64,000 bases of DNA from Aquabacterium sp. OR-4. Its GTDB lineage: Bacteria > Pseudomonadota > Gammaproteobacteria > Burkholderiales > Burkholderiaceae_C. A model generated the notes under the pieces. That model was not told the DNA's origin. It did not search any database and saw only the letters and a program-made list of their open reading frames with translations. Positions 44,967-53,608 of the stretch are shown one piece after another (within the stretch, counting starts at the first letter, position 1; the number at the start of each line of letters is the position of its first letter). The DNA lies in assembly GCF_025290835.2 (NCBI RefSeq), contig NZ_JAOCQD020000003.1, forward strand, positions 124,001 to 188,000, given 5' to 3'. The translations under genes and the position numbers were made by a program.

Positions 44967-45760
44967 TGGCTGCGCTGGACCCGCTCGACGCCGGCCTGGC
45001 CGAGGACGGCCTGGACGCCAGCACGCCGGTGTGGGCGGTGTTTGGCGACCTGATGGCCGGCCTGCTGGGCGCCTTTGTGCTGATGCTGGTGCTGGTGCTG
45101 GGCGCGCAGCTCGATCTGGCCAGCAGCCTGCAGGACGAGGTCAAGAAGCGCCAGGCTGCCGAGCAGCAGCGCCTGAGCCTTGAGCAGGCGCTGGCCGGGC
45201 CGCTGGCCACGGGCCGCGTGACCCTGGTCAACGGCCGCATCGGCATCAGCGGCAGCGTGCTGTTTGCGCAAAACTCCGACGAGCTGCAGCCCGAGGGCCG
45301 GCAGCTGCTGAAGTCGCTGGCGCCGCCGCTCACCGCCTACCTGAGCGCACGCGGCGAAATGCTGATGGTCAGCGGCTTCACCGACGACCGCCTGCTGCGC
45401 GCCCGCAACCGCGAGTACGTCGACAACCTGGAGCTCTCGGCCCAGCGCGCGCTGACCGTCACGCGCACGCTGATCGAGTTCAACATGCCGTCCGCGTACC
45501 TGTTTGCCGCCGCCTTCGGGCCCGAGCAACCGGTGGCCTCGAACGCCGATGCCGCCGGCCGCGCACGCAACCGGCGGGTGGAGATGGCACCGGTGCCGCG
45601 GGCGCCCACGATGGCCGCCTCGGCGCCTGGCGCCGCGGCCGCATCCGCAGCCGGCTCCGCGGCCGCGACCGCGACCGCGACCGCGACCGCACCGGCCGCC
45701 GCTGCGGCCCCTGACGCCGCGAGCGCCGCCCATGCCCCCGGTGCCGGCCCCGCCCGCTGA
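44966..45760 (+). CDS. OmpA/MotB/ZorB-like motor subunit with peptidoglycan-binding domain
   Basis: A 264-residue protein anchored by one transmembrane helix. Asp 28 in VWAVFGDLMAGLLGAFVLML is placed like the ion-carrying Asp of MotB, ExbD and ZorB. The periplasmic OmpA domain begins near GSVLFAQNSDELQPEGRQLL (96-115), and its peptidoglycan-binding contacts are visible: SGFTDDRLLRARNREYVDN, ELSAQRA (156-162) and RNRRVEM (201-207). The Ala/Pro tail from 208 on is low complexity. The start overlaps the DUF802 stop by one base, and its end overlaps the next gene by 29 bases. Together they fit a 5:2-type ion-driven motor. Confidence 0.85.
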   Translation: MAALDPLDAGLAEDGLDASTPVWAVFGDLMAGLLGAFVLMLVLVLGAQLDLASSLQDEVKKRQAAEQQRLSLEQALAGPLATGRVTLVNGRIGISGSVLFAQNSDELQPEGRQLLKSLAPPLTAYLSARGEMLMVSGFTDDRLLRARNREYVDNLELSAQRALTVTRTLIEFNMPSAYLFAAAFGPEQPVASNADAAGRARNRRVEMAPVPRAPTMAASAPGAAAASAAGSAAATATATATAPAAAAAPDAASAAHAPGAGPAR

Positions 45761-46331
45761 ACGGCCGGCGTTGGGGCCACGGCCGGCGGCGGCCGCCGCA
45801 CCCGTCGCACCGCCCGCCCCGCCGGCCGCCTCGGGCACGCCGCTGGGCGGCCTGCTGGCCCATGCCGCGCAGGCGCGTGCCGCCGCCGGCCTGCCGGGCA
45901 CGCAGCAGACGCTGGCGCAGTTTCGCCAGCTGTGGGGCCAGCTCAGCACCGAGCGGCAGGTGCGCCAGTCGGCCGCCAGCGTGCCCGAGGGTGCCGGCCC
46001 GCTCAACTCGCAGCGCCTGGTGCTGCGCGCGCTGCAGAGCATGCAGCAGCTCTCGCCCGCCTACCTCAACCGCTACATGGCCTATGCCGAGACCCTGCTG
46101 TGGCTGGACGAGGCCGGCAGCGCGCTGATGCCGCCACCGCCGCCCCGGCCGGCCGCGCCGCCCGCGCCCCGGCCCGCCGCCAAAGCCGACAGCCCGGCCA
46201 CAACCAGGCCCGAGCCCGGGGCCGACACGCCGCCCCGGCCGGCCGCCAAGCCGGCGCGCAAGCCGGTGCGCAAGGCGGCCCGCAAGCCGGCGCCCAAGAG
46301 CGCGCAGCTGGCCGCGTCAAAAAAGGGCTAG
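45732..46331 (+). CDS. DUF2894 protein
   Basis: A 199-residue protein starting 29 bases before the OmpA-like gene ends. After a Pro/Ala-rich start it has the DUF2894 core: LGGLLAHAAQARAAAGLP, LAQFRQLWGQLSTERQVRQS, EGAGPLNSQRLVLRALQSMQQLSPAYL and NRYMAYAETLLWLDE. The C-terminus is Lys/Pro/Ala-rich (KPARKPVRKAARKPAPK), histone-tail-like and fit to bind nucleic acid or an acidic surface. Last gene of the DUF3348/DUF802/OmpA/DUF2894 operon; convergent with the LysR gene, their ends overlapping. Function unknown. Confidence 0.78.
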   Translation: MPPVPAPPAERPALGPRPAAAAAPVAPPAPPAASGTPLGGLLAHAAQARAAAGLPGTQQTLAQFRQLWGQLSTERQVRQSAASVPEGAGPLNSQRLVLRALQSMQQLSPAYLNRYMAYAETLLWLDEAGSALMPPPPPRPAAPPAPRPAAKADSPATTRPEPGADTPPRPAAKPARKPVRKAARKPAPKSAQLAASKKG

Positions 46332-47233
46332 GCCGGGCCGCCGCCCAGGTGGTGCGCGGCGCGGTGCAGGTGGGCCAGAAAGTGCCGCACGCTGGGCTTG
46401 AGCGCGGTGTCGGTGCGCGCCAGCGCACCCAGCGTGAGCTTCAGCGGGCCTTCGGCCACCGGCACGATGTCCAGGTACTGCTGGGCCATCGGGTGCATGG
46501 CGATCTGGTAGGGCATCAGGCCCACGCAGTTGCCGCCGGCCAGCATCGACAGCAGGCCCAGCGTGCTGTTCACCAGCGCGGCGGCGGGCGGTGGCTCGAG
46601 GCCGTGGCGCTCGTAGTACAGCCGGGCATAGCCTGATTCGGGGCCGCTGCCGGTGTACACCCACGGCGCCTTGCCCAGCTCGGCCAGGCGCCTGGCCCGG
46701 CCCAGCGGGTTGCCCTTGCTCACCACCACCACCATCGAGATCGGCATCAGCGTCTCGACCGCAAACTCGCCCGCCGGCAGCTGCTCGGGCAGCGGGCCCA
46801 GCGCAATGTCGACCTCGCCCTTGCGCAGCCGCGTGAGCTGGGCGATGTAGAGCTCTTCCACCACGCGCAGCTGGATCTGCGGGAACTCGCGGCCGAAGGT
46901 GCGCACGGTCTCGGGGATCAGCAGCATCACCGCCAGCGGCACGGCGCCGATGGTCAGCGTGCCGGCCATGCGCCCGCCCAGCTGCTGGATCTGATCCACC
47001 GCCTGGGCCAGCTCGCGCTCGGCGGCCAGCGCACGCTCGTACAGCACCATGCCCTGGGCGGTGGCCAGCACGCCGGTGGTGCTGCGCAGCAGCAGCGTGG
47101 TGGCCAGCTCGCGCTCGAGCTCGCGGATCAGCTTGGTGAGCGCCGGCTGGGTGACGCCAAGCCGCCGCGCGGCCGAGCGCAGGCTGCCTTCCTCGATGGC
47201 GGCCACCAGGGCACGCAGGCTGGTGAGCTTCAT
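46328..47233 (-). CDS. LysR-family transcriptional regulator of the tannin/gallate island
   Basis: A 301-residue LysR protein. Helix-turn-helix at residues 1-60 (MKLTSLRALVAAIEEGSLRSAARRLGVTQPALTKLIRELE), then a periplasmic-binding-protein-like sensor domain (TLTIGAVPLAVMLLIPETV, VDIALGPLP). It is divergent from the TRAP/gallate/tannase operon and a palindromic LysR box lies 9 bases upstream of its ATG, so it is the likely activator; GalR of Pseudomonas, which controls gallate genes, is also a LysR protein. The inducer, gallate or a ring-cleavage product, is an inference. Confidence 0.88.
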   Translation of the reverse strand: MKLTSLRALVAAIEEGSLRSAARRLGVTQPALTKLIRELERELATTLLLRSTTGVLATAQGMVLYERALAAERELAQAVDQIQQLGGRMAGTLTIGAVPLAVMLLIPETVRTFGREFPQIQLRVVEELYIAQLTRLRKGEVDIALGPLPEQLPAGEFAVETLMPISMVVVVSKGNPLGRARRLAELGKAPWVYTGSGPESGYARLYYERHGLEPPPAAALVNSTLGLLSMLAGGNCVGLMPYQIAMHPMAQQYLDIVPVAEGPLKLTLGALARTDTALKPSVRHFLAHLHRAAHHLGGGPA

Positions 47234-47241
47234 CGCCAGAT

Positions 47242-47258
47242 GATAACCATTCGTTATC
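47242..47258. promoter_or_regulatory. LysR box (GATAAC-N5-GTTATC)
   Basis: A perfect 6-bp dyad with 5-bp spacer, containing the T-N11-A core of LysR sites. It lies between the divergent regulator and the TRAP operon, close to the regulator start, where autoregulation is usual. Confidence 0.75.
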
Positions 47259-47354
47259 GCCCCGGCGTTCGCGCCATCTTCTCGCCCGGCAGGGCCAAAC
47301 CTACATTGCCGCCGGATTCGATCCCGTCAGCGGGACAGCGTACGAGGAGACAAC

Positions 47355-47855
47355 ATGAGTTCTGCTTCATCCCCGCCGGGCGATGCCCTGGGCCGCCTGT
47401 GCGATGCCAGCGCCGCCCTCGGCGCCCTGGTGCTGCTGGCCATTGCCGGCATGACCACCGTGAGCGTGATCGGCCGCGCCTTGTTTGCCCACCCGATCCT
47501 GGGCGATGTGGAGCTGGTGCAGCTGGGCGGCGCGGTGGTGGTGGCCTGCTTTCTGCCCTACACGCAGATGCGGCGCGCCAACATCATCGTCGACTTCTTC
47601 ACCACCCGCGCCAGCGCGGCGGCCCAGCAGCGCATGGACCTGGCCGGCACCGCGCTGTACACGGTGGTGATGGCCCTGGTGCTGTGGCGCGTGGCGGTGG
47701 GCGGCATCGACATCCATGCGGCGCAGGAGCGCTCGATGCTGATGGACCTGCCGCTGTGGCTGCCCTATGCGCTGATGCTGCCGGGCCTGGCGCTGTGCGT
47801 GCTGATCGGCCTGGTGCAGTGCCAGCGCCTGCTGGGCCGGGGAGAGGCCGCATGA
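47355..47855 (+). CDS. TRAP transporter small membrane subunit (DctQ-like)
   Basis: A 166-residue protein with four predicted helices (LVLLAIAGMTTVSVIGRALF, VVVACFLPYTQMRRA, LYTVVMALVLWRVAV, LPYALMLPGLALCVLI). VELVQLGGAVVVACF and RRANIIVDFF are DctQ family features. AGGAGA lies upstream of the ATG. First gene of the tannin operon; its stop overlaps the DctM start (ATGA). Confidence 0.9.
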   Translation: MSSASSPPGDALGRLCDASAALGALVLLAIAGMTTVSVIGRALFAHPILGDVELVQLGGAVVVACFLPYTQMRRANIIVDFFTTRASAAAQQRMDLAGTALYTVVMALVLWRVAVGGIDIHAAQERSMLMDLPLWLPYALMLPGLALCVLIGLVQCQRLLGRGEAA

Positions 47856-49174
47856 GCAGCTTCCAGATCGGTCTGCTGATGTTCGGCGCCATGCTGGTGC
47901 TGATGGCCGTGCGCGTGCCCATCGCCATCGCGATGTTCGTGCCCGGGGCCGTGGGCTATGTGGCGCTGTCGGGCTGGCTGCCGCTGCTGTCGCACCTGAA
48001 GGGCGCGGTGTATGGCCGCGTGTCGGTGTACGACCTGTCGGTGATTCCGCTGTTCATGCTGATGGGCGGGCTGGCGGTGCAGGGCGGCCTGGCCAAGGCG
48101 CTGTTCGACTTTGCCAATGCGCTGCTGGGGCGCTTTCGCGGCGGCATGGCCATGGCCGGCGTGCTGGCCTGCGCGGCCTTCGGCTCGATCTCGGGCAGCA
48201 CCGTGGCCACCACCGCCACCATTGCGCAGGTGGCCTATCCGCAGATGCGGCGCATCGGCTACTCGGGCCGCCTGGCCACCGCGGCGCTGGCCACCGGCGG
48301 CACCATGGGCGTGCTGCTGCCGCCCTCGGTGACGCTGATGGTCTACGCCATCCTCACCGAGCAGAACATCACCAAGATGTTCCTGGCCGCCTATGTGCCG
48401 GCGCTGCTGGCGGCTGCCGGCTATCTGCTGGCCATCGCGGTGATGGTGCGCATCCATCCGCAGCATGCGCCCGCGGCGCAGGCCGCACCGGCCGGCGAGG
48501 TGCTGCAGGCCGGGCTGCGCGTGTGGCCCATCCTGGCCATCTTCGGCGTGGTGTTCGGCGGCATCTACGGCGGCCTGTTCACGGCCACCGAGGGCGCGGC
48601 CATCGGTGTGGTGCTCACGCTGCTGATCACGCTGGCCCGCGGCGAGATCAACCGCGCCAAGGCCGCCGAGGCGGTGCGCACCACGGCGCAGACCAGCGGC
48701 ATGATCTTCCTGATCTTCATCGGCGCCGACATGATCAATGCCGCGCTGGCCCTCAGCCAGCTGCCGGCGCAACTGGCCCAGGTGGTCGGCCATCTGCAGC
48801 TCTCGCCGCTGCTGGTGATGGCCGGGGTGATGCTGTTCTACGTGCTGCTGGGCTGCGTGATGGACGAGATGAGCATGATCCTGCTCACCGTGCCCACGCT
48901 GTTCCCGGTGATCATGGGCATGGACTTCTTCGGTCTGAACCCGGCCGACAAGGCGCTGTGGTTCGGCATCCTGATCCTCACCGTGTGCGAGATCGGGATG
49001 ATCTTTCCGCCGGTGGGCCTGAACGTCTACGTGATGAACGGCCTGGCCCGCGATGTGCCGATGGCCGAGACCTACCGCGGTGTGGTGCCCTTCCTGATCA
49101 CCGACGCCGTGCGCCTGGCCCTGCTGATCCTGTTTCCGGCGCTGGCGCTCACGCTGGTCCATCGCCTGACCTGA
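47852..49174 (+). CDS. TRAP transporter large permease (DctM-like)
   Basis: A 440-residue multispan permease of the ion transporter superfamily. Landmarks: RVPIAIAMFVPGAVGYVALSG, IPLFMLMGGLAVQGGLAKALFDF, GAFGSISGSTVATTATIAQVAYPQM, GGTMGVLLPPSVTLMVY and the repeat of the hairpin near the end (IGMIFPPVGLNVYVMNGL). It uses a cation gradient to move an organic acid captured by the DctP-like protein. Confidence 0.94.
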   Translation: MSSFQIGLLMFGAMLVLMAVRVPIAIAMFVPGAVGYVALSGWLPLLSHLKGAVYGRVSVYDLSVIPLFMLMGGLAVQGGLAKALFDFANALLGRFRGGMAMAGVLACAAFGSISGSTVATTATIAQVAYPQMRRIGYSGRLATAALATGGTMGVLLPPSVTLMVYAILTEQNITKMFLAAYVPALLAAAGYLLAIAVMVRIHPQHAPAAQAAPAGEVLQAGLRVWPILAIFGVVFGGIYGGLFTATEGAAIGVVLTLLITLARGEINRAKAAEAVRTTAQTSGMIFLIFIGADMINAALALSQLPAQLAQVVGHLQLSPLLVMAGVMLFYVLLGCVMDEMSMILLTVPTLFPVIMGMDFFGLNPADKALWFGILILTVCEIGMIFPPVGLNVYVMNGLARDVPMAETYRGVVPFLITDAVRLALLILFPALALTLVHRLT

Positions 49175-49206
49175 CCCCCCCCACACCCTCTCCCGAAGGA
49201 CACGAC

Positions 49207-50262
49207 ATGAAGACCCGTTCGCTGGTGGCCGCGGCCACCCTGGCGCTGAGCGCGCTCGTCAGCCCCACGTTTGCCCAAGCCCAGGCCCAGGCCCAGGCCC
49301 AGGAGGTGACGCTGAAGCTGCACTTCTTCCTGCCCGCCAGCTCGTTTGCCAACACGCTGTTCATCACGCCCTGGTGCGACAAGATCGCCAAGGAGTCGGC
49401 CAACCGCCTGAAGTGCCAGATCTACCCCAGCATGCAGCTGGGCGGCACGCCGCCGCAGCTGTTCGAGCAGGTGCGCGACGGCGTGGCCGACGTGGTGTGG
49501 ACGCTGCCGGGCTACACCGCGGGGCGCTTTCCCAGCCTCGAAGCCTTCGAGCTGCCGTTCATGATGCAAAGCCCCGAGGCCACCAGCAAGGCGCTGTGGG
49601 ACTACGCCCAGCAGCACAGCCAGCAGGAATTCAAGGACGTCAAGCCGCTGGCCTTTCATGTGCATGGCGATGGCGTGTTCCACATGAGCAGCAAGCCGGT
49701 CAAGAGCCTGGCCGACCTGAAGGGCCTGAAGCTGCGCGCACCCACGCGCCTGACCAACAAGTTCATCGCCATGCTGGGTGCCACGCCGGTGAGCATGCCG
49801 GTGCCGCAGGTGGGCGACGCGCTGAGCAAGGGCGTGATCGACGGCGCCGTGGTGCCCTACGAGGTGGTGCCCTCGGTGAAGATCCAGGAGCTGGTGAAGT
49901 TCCACACCGAGACCGACCCCGCGCAGCCGGCCTTCTACACCAGCACCTTCGTGTTCGCGATGAACAAGGCGAAGTACGAGTCCCTGCCGCCCGAGCTGAA
50001 GAAGGTGATCGACGCCAACTCGGGCCAGGCGCTGTCGGGCCAGATCGGCCGCGCCTTCCTGCAGGCCGATGCCGAGGGCAAGAAGCTCACCGCGCGCAAC
50101 ACCACCAACGTGATCCCTGCGGCCGAGCTGGCGCCGTGGAAGGCCATGGGCGACAAGCTCTCGGCCGACTGGGTCAAGGAGATGGACGCCAAGGGCCTGA
50201 AGGGCACGCAGATGCTGCAGGACGCCAAGGCGCTGATCGCCCGGCACGCCGCAGGCAAGTGA
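49207..50262 (+). CDS. TRAP transporter solute-binding protein (DctP-like)
   Basis: A 351-residue periplasmic receptor with a signal peptide (LVAAATLALSALVSPTFA) and a short Ala-Gln repeat coded by 6-bp units at 49273-49302. DctP blocks: LHFFLPASSFANTLF, QIYPSMQLGGTPPQLFEQVRDGVADVVW, and LKGLKLRAPTRLTNK with the ligand-clamping Arg. It precedes the gallate dioxygenase gene by nine bases. The ligand is inferred to be gallate or a related aromatic acid because of the operon. Confidence 0.92.
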   Translation: MKTRSLVAAATLALSALVSPTFAQAQAQAQAQEVTLKLHFFLPASSFANTLFITPWCDKIAKESANRLKCQIYPSMQLGGTPPQLFEQVRDGVADVVWTLPGYTAGRFPSLEAFELPFMMQSPEATSKALWDYAQQHSQQEFKDVKPLAFHVHGDGVFHMSSKPVKSLADLKGLKLRAPTRLTNKFIAMLGATPVSMPVPQVGDALSKGVIDGAVVPYEVVPSVKIQELVKFHTETDPAQPAFYTSTFVFAMNKAKYESLPPELKKVIDANSGQALSGQIGRAFLQADAEGKKLTARNTTNVIPAAELAPWKAMGDKLSADWVKEMDAKGLKGTQMLQDAKALIARHAAGK

Positions 50263-50271
50263 GGCGCTGAC

Positions 50272-51552
50272 ATGGCCCGCATCATCGGAGGCATCGGCGC
50301 CTCGCATTCGCCCACCATCGGCTTTGCCAAGGACACCGGCAAGCACGACGACCCGGGCTGGAAGCCGATCTTCGACGGCTTCGATGCCATCCGCGGCTGG
50401 GTGCACGAGAAGCGCATCGACGTGATCTTCATGATCTACAACGATCACGTCACGTCCTTCTTCTTCGATCACTACTCGGCCTTTGCCCTGGGCATCGACG
50501 ACCGCTACCTGGCGGCCGACGAAGGCGGCGGCCCGCGTGACGTGGCGCCGGCCATCGGCCACCTGGGCCTGGCCCAGCACATCGGCATGGCGATGGTGGC
50601 CGACGAGTTCGACCTGTCGTTCTTTCAGGGCAAGCCGGTGGACCACGGCCTGCTCTCGCCGCTGTCGATGCTGGGCGATGCCCGGGGGCCCTGGCCCGGC
50701 CGCATCGTGCCGCTGCAGGTGGGCGTGCTGCAGCTGCCGGTGCCGAGTGCCCGGCGCATGTGGAAGCTGGGCCAGACCCTGCGCCGCGCCATCGAGAGCT
50801 ACCCCGAAGACCTGAACGTGGCCATCATGGCCACCGGCGGCCTGTCGCACCAGGTGCATGGCGAGCGCGCGGGCTTTCTCAACGAGGCCTGGGACGCCGA
50901 GTTTCTCGAGCTGCTCGAGCACAGCCCCGACACGCTGGCGAACATGCGCATCGCCGAGTACGCGGCCAAGGGCGGCATGGAGGGCGCCGAGGTCATCATG
51001 TGGCTGATCATGCGCGGCGCGCTGTCGCCCCAGGTGCGCCTGGTGCACAAGCAGACCTATGCGCCCTCGGTCACCAACATCGCGACGCTGGTGTTCGAGG
51101 ATCTGGGCGGCGCGCCCGATGCGCAGGCCGTGGCCGACTACCGCCGGCACATCGGGCATGAGCTGGAAGGCGCGGGCGATCTCGCCGGCACCTACCCCTT
51201 CACCCATGCGCGCAGCCACGCCAACCTGCGCCTGAACGCCTTCTTGCACGACCTGGTGCTGCCGGCGCACCGCGAGCGCTTTGTCAACGACTTCGAGGCC
51301 CTGGCCAGCGAGCGCGGCCTCAGCGACGAAGAGAAGGCGCTGGTGCGCGAGCGCCGCTGGATCGAGATGGTGCGCCGCGGCGTGAGCTTCTTCGTGCTCG
51401 AGAAGATGGCCGCGGTGCTGGGCGTGCCCAACCCCGCGGTGTACGCGGCCTTCCGCGGCGAGACGCTGGCGCAGTTTCTGGCCACGCGCAAGCTGCCGCT
51501 CACCTACTCGGTGGCCGGCGGCGCCCAGGCCCAGGCCATCGCCTCGAACTGA
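50272..51552 (+). CDS. galA: Gallate dioxygenase (LigB-LigA fused type)
   Basis: A 426-residue extradiol dioxygenase that opens the gallate ring to 4-oxalomesaconate. Iron ligands match DesB/GalA positions: His 12 in SHSPTIGF, His 59 in NDHVTSFFFDHY, and Glu about 237-240 in GGMEGAEVIMW. His 124 (VDHGLLSP) and His 192 (LSHQVHG) correspond to the second-sphere histidines. The C-terminal third is the LigA-like helical domain (RERFVNDFEALASERGLSDEE...RRWIEMVRRGVSFFVLEKM), which in protocatechuate 4,5-dioxygenase is a separate subunit. The fusion and the size favour gallate over protocatechuate. Later pathway steps are not in the window. Confidence 0.88.
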   Translation: MARIIGGIGASHSPTIGFAKDTGKHDDPGWKPIFDGFDAIRGWVHEKRIDVIFMIYNDHVTSFFFDHYSAFALGIDDRYLAADEGGGPRDVAPAIGHLGLAQHIGMAMVADEFDLSFFQGKPVDHGLLSPLSMLGDARGPWPGRIVPLQVGVLQLPVPSARRMWKLGQTLRRAIESYPEDLNVAIMATGGLSHQVHGERAGFLNEAWDAEFLELLEHSPDTLANMRIAEYAAKGGMEGAEVIMWLIMRGALSPQVRLVHKQTYAPSVTNIATLVFEDLGGAPDAQAVADYRRHIGHELEGAGDLAGTYPFTHARSHANLRLNAFLHDLVLPAHRERFVNDFEALASERGLSDEEKALVRERRWIEMVRRGVSFFVLEKMAAVLGVPNPAVYAAFRGETLAQFLATRKLPLTYSVAGGAQAQAIASN

Positions 51553-51633
51553 GCGACCCCGGGCGCCCGCCGGCCGGCGCAACAACAACAACCCACCCAT
51601 CGACAGGCCGACACAGGCCAAGGAGACAAGCCC

Positions 51634-53538
51634 ATGAAGATTCCGTTTCAGTCCCGCACCCTGGCCCTGGCGGCTGCCGCACTGGCCGGCGGCAGCCTGA
51701 TCGCCGGCTGCAATGCCGGCGCCGACAGCCCGGCCGCCGCCGCCACGCCGGCCACCACCCCCAGCACCACCGAGACGGCCGGCCCGGGCGTCTACGACAG
51801 CCAGCTGGTCTTCGACAAGACCCGGTACACCACGATCACCGTCACGCTCGACGGCGTGGCCACGCCGGTGCGCTGGTACCGCGAGCAGTGCTACGTGGGC
51901 AAGCCGATGGCCCTGGCGCCCAATCAGCGCGGCTCGGCAGTCGACAACCAGACCTGCGGCTACCAGAACCTGAACATCTTCGTGCGCGAGGTCGACGCCG
52001 CCCGGCATGACAACCCCATCCTGCTCAACGTCAACAACGCCGGCTGGTTTGCCAGCTACCAGGGCGGCCTGAACGGCTGGGACGGCGCGGCCGCCATCAC
52101 CAGCACCAACTACCGCGGCGCCGACATCGTTGCCGGCCGCAGCTATGTCAGCACCAGCGACACCGACAAGATCGGCGCAGCGCTGGCCCGCGGCTTCGTC
52201 TACATCAACATGGCCTCGCGCAGCCGTGGCGCCACCGCGCCCGAAGGCAGCTACAGCGACGGCATCTACCAGGGCAAGGCGCCGGCGGCCATCGTCGACG
52301 CCAAGGCGGCCGTGCGCTACCTGCGCCTGAACGACGCCGTGATGCCGGGCAATGCCAGCCGCATCGTGGTCAACGGCACCAGCGGCGGTGGGGCCCAGGT
52401 CACCCAGCTGGGCGCCACCGGCGACCATGCCGACTACCTGCCCTACCTGAAGGCCATCGGCGCCGCCGGCGTGGATGCCAACGGCAAGAGCGCGATCAGC
52501 GACAGCGTCTATGCCGTGGTGGCCTATTGCCCGATCCAGGACATGGGCAGTGCCGACATCGCCTATGAGTGGATGTTCAACGTGCTCGACACCCGCACGG
52601 CGGTCTCGGCCGACCAGAAGGCCGGCCTGATCGTCGACGCCAGCGGCGCCGAGCTGGTGCGGGCCTCCAACCCCGACAGCGCAGGCAGCCTCGAGCTGAT
52701 GAACAGGTTCGTGGCCTACCAGGCCGGCCTGGGCCTGAAAAACGACGACGGCACGGCACTCACCAGCGACAACATGCTGGCCGCGCTGCAGACCGAGTTC
52801 AAGAAGTCCGCCAGTGCCCACGTGCTGTCGGGCAGGTCGATCGTGGCCTACGGCGCCTACGGCAGCACGGCGGCCAATGGCGTGGCCGGCGGCAGCGGCA
52901 CGCTGTACTACCAGAACGACTTCGTCAACGTTGACGCGGGCGGCACGGTGACCTACTTCAATCTGGGCAACTACCTGAAGTACGTGGCCAAGCAGGCGCG
53001 CCTGAAGGCCGTTCCAAGCTTCGACCAGGTGGGCCAGACGCCCGCCCTGGCCGCCACCTTGACGGCCGACACCACCAAGGCCGGAGCCGCAGTGTTTGGC
53101 AACTACAGCGGCGGCGAGTCGAACCTGTTCGGCACCGCGGCGCAGGTGTATGCCAACTTCACCGAGTACGGCTGGAACAACAACAACGGTGGCGACGCGA
53201 TCAACGCCCGCCAAAGCGATGTCGGCCTGCTCAACACCGGCTACACCTGGGCCGCGAACCCGCAGCGCGACGCCCTGCTGAGCCAGTACAGGCTGATCAA
53301 CGCGCTGGCCTACATCGGCAAGACCGACGGCATTGCCAGGCACTGGCGCATCCGCAACGGCGCGCGTGACCGCGACACCTCGTTCACCGTGGCCTACAAC
53401 ATCAGCCGCGCGCTGAAGGCCGATGCCAAGGTCAAGACCGCCGACTTCGCCCTCCACTGGGATCAGGGCCATGCCGGCAACTACGACGTGCTGAACGCGT
53501 TCAGCTGGATCGACGCGCGCCTGGCCGCCGGCGATTGA
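51634..53538 (+). CDS. Bacterial tannase (subtype B), lipoprotein
   Basis: A 634-residue serine hydrolase that frees gallate from tannins. A lipoprotein signal ends in GGSLIAGC (Cys 26). The nucleophile elbow is NGTSGGG with Ser 250, and the catalytic His is probably that in HWDQGHAGNYDV near the C-terminus. LVFDKTRYTTITVTLDGVATPVRWYREQCYVG and QNLNIFVRE are tannase-type N-terminal features. Position in a gallate operon strongly supports the activity. AGGAGA lies upstream of the ATG. Surface anchoring on a Gram-negative cell suggests action on external tannins. Confidence 0.88.
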   Translation: MKIPFQSRTLALAAAALAGGSLIAGCNAGADSPAAAATPATTPSTTETAGPGVYDSQLVFDKTRYTTITVTLDGVATPVRWYREQCYVGKPMALAPNQRGSAVDNQTCGYQNLNIFVREVDAARHDNPILLNVNNAGWFASYQGGLNGWDGAAAITSTNYRGADIVAGRSYVSTSDTDKIGAALARGFVYINMASRSRGATAPEGSYSDGIYQGKAPAAIVDAKAAVRYLRLNDAVMPGNASRIVVNGTSGGGAQVTQLGATGDHADYLPYLKAIGAAGVDANGKSAISDSVYAVVAYCPIQDMGSADIAYEWMFNVLDTRTAVSADQKAGLIVDASGAELVRASNPDSAGSLELMNRFVAYQAGLGLKNDDGTALTSDNMLAALQTEFKKSASAHVLSGRSIVAYGAYGSTAANGVAGGSGTLYYQNDFVNVDAGGTVTYFNLGNYLKYVAKQARLKAVPSFDQVGQTPALAATLTADTTKAGAAVFGNYSGGESNLFGTAAQVYANFTEYGWNNNNGGDAINARQSDVGLLNTGYTWAANPQRDALLSQYRLINALAYIGKTDGIARHWRIRNGARDRDTSFTVAYNISRALKADAKVKTADFALHWDQGHAGNYDVLNAFSWIDARLAAGD

Positions 53539-53608
53539 GGCCGCGGGCCCTCGCACCCATCAGCCCCCCGAACTTTCTCTTTTTTCCACCCTGCCTCAGG
53601 AGACAACG

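Noticed and set aside
41599..46331. Calling the motor operon a Zorya defence system
   Set aside because: The stator-like and anchor-like pair fits, but no ZorC, ZorD or ZorE-type gene is adjacent, and DUF3348/DUF2894 are not Zorya components, so only the architectural likeness is claimed.
50272..51552. Protocatechuate 4,5-dioxygenase
   Set aside because: The LigA-like part is fused to the catalytic part and the length fits gallate dioxygenases; the tannase neighbour supports gallate.
49072..53556. 1494-codon minus-strand ORF opposite the TRAP/gallate/tannase genes
   Set aside because: It is fully antisense to three well-identified genes and has a repetitive Gly/Val/His/Arg composition typical of GC-rich shadow frames.
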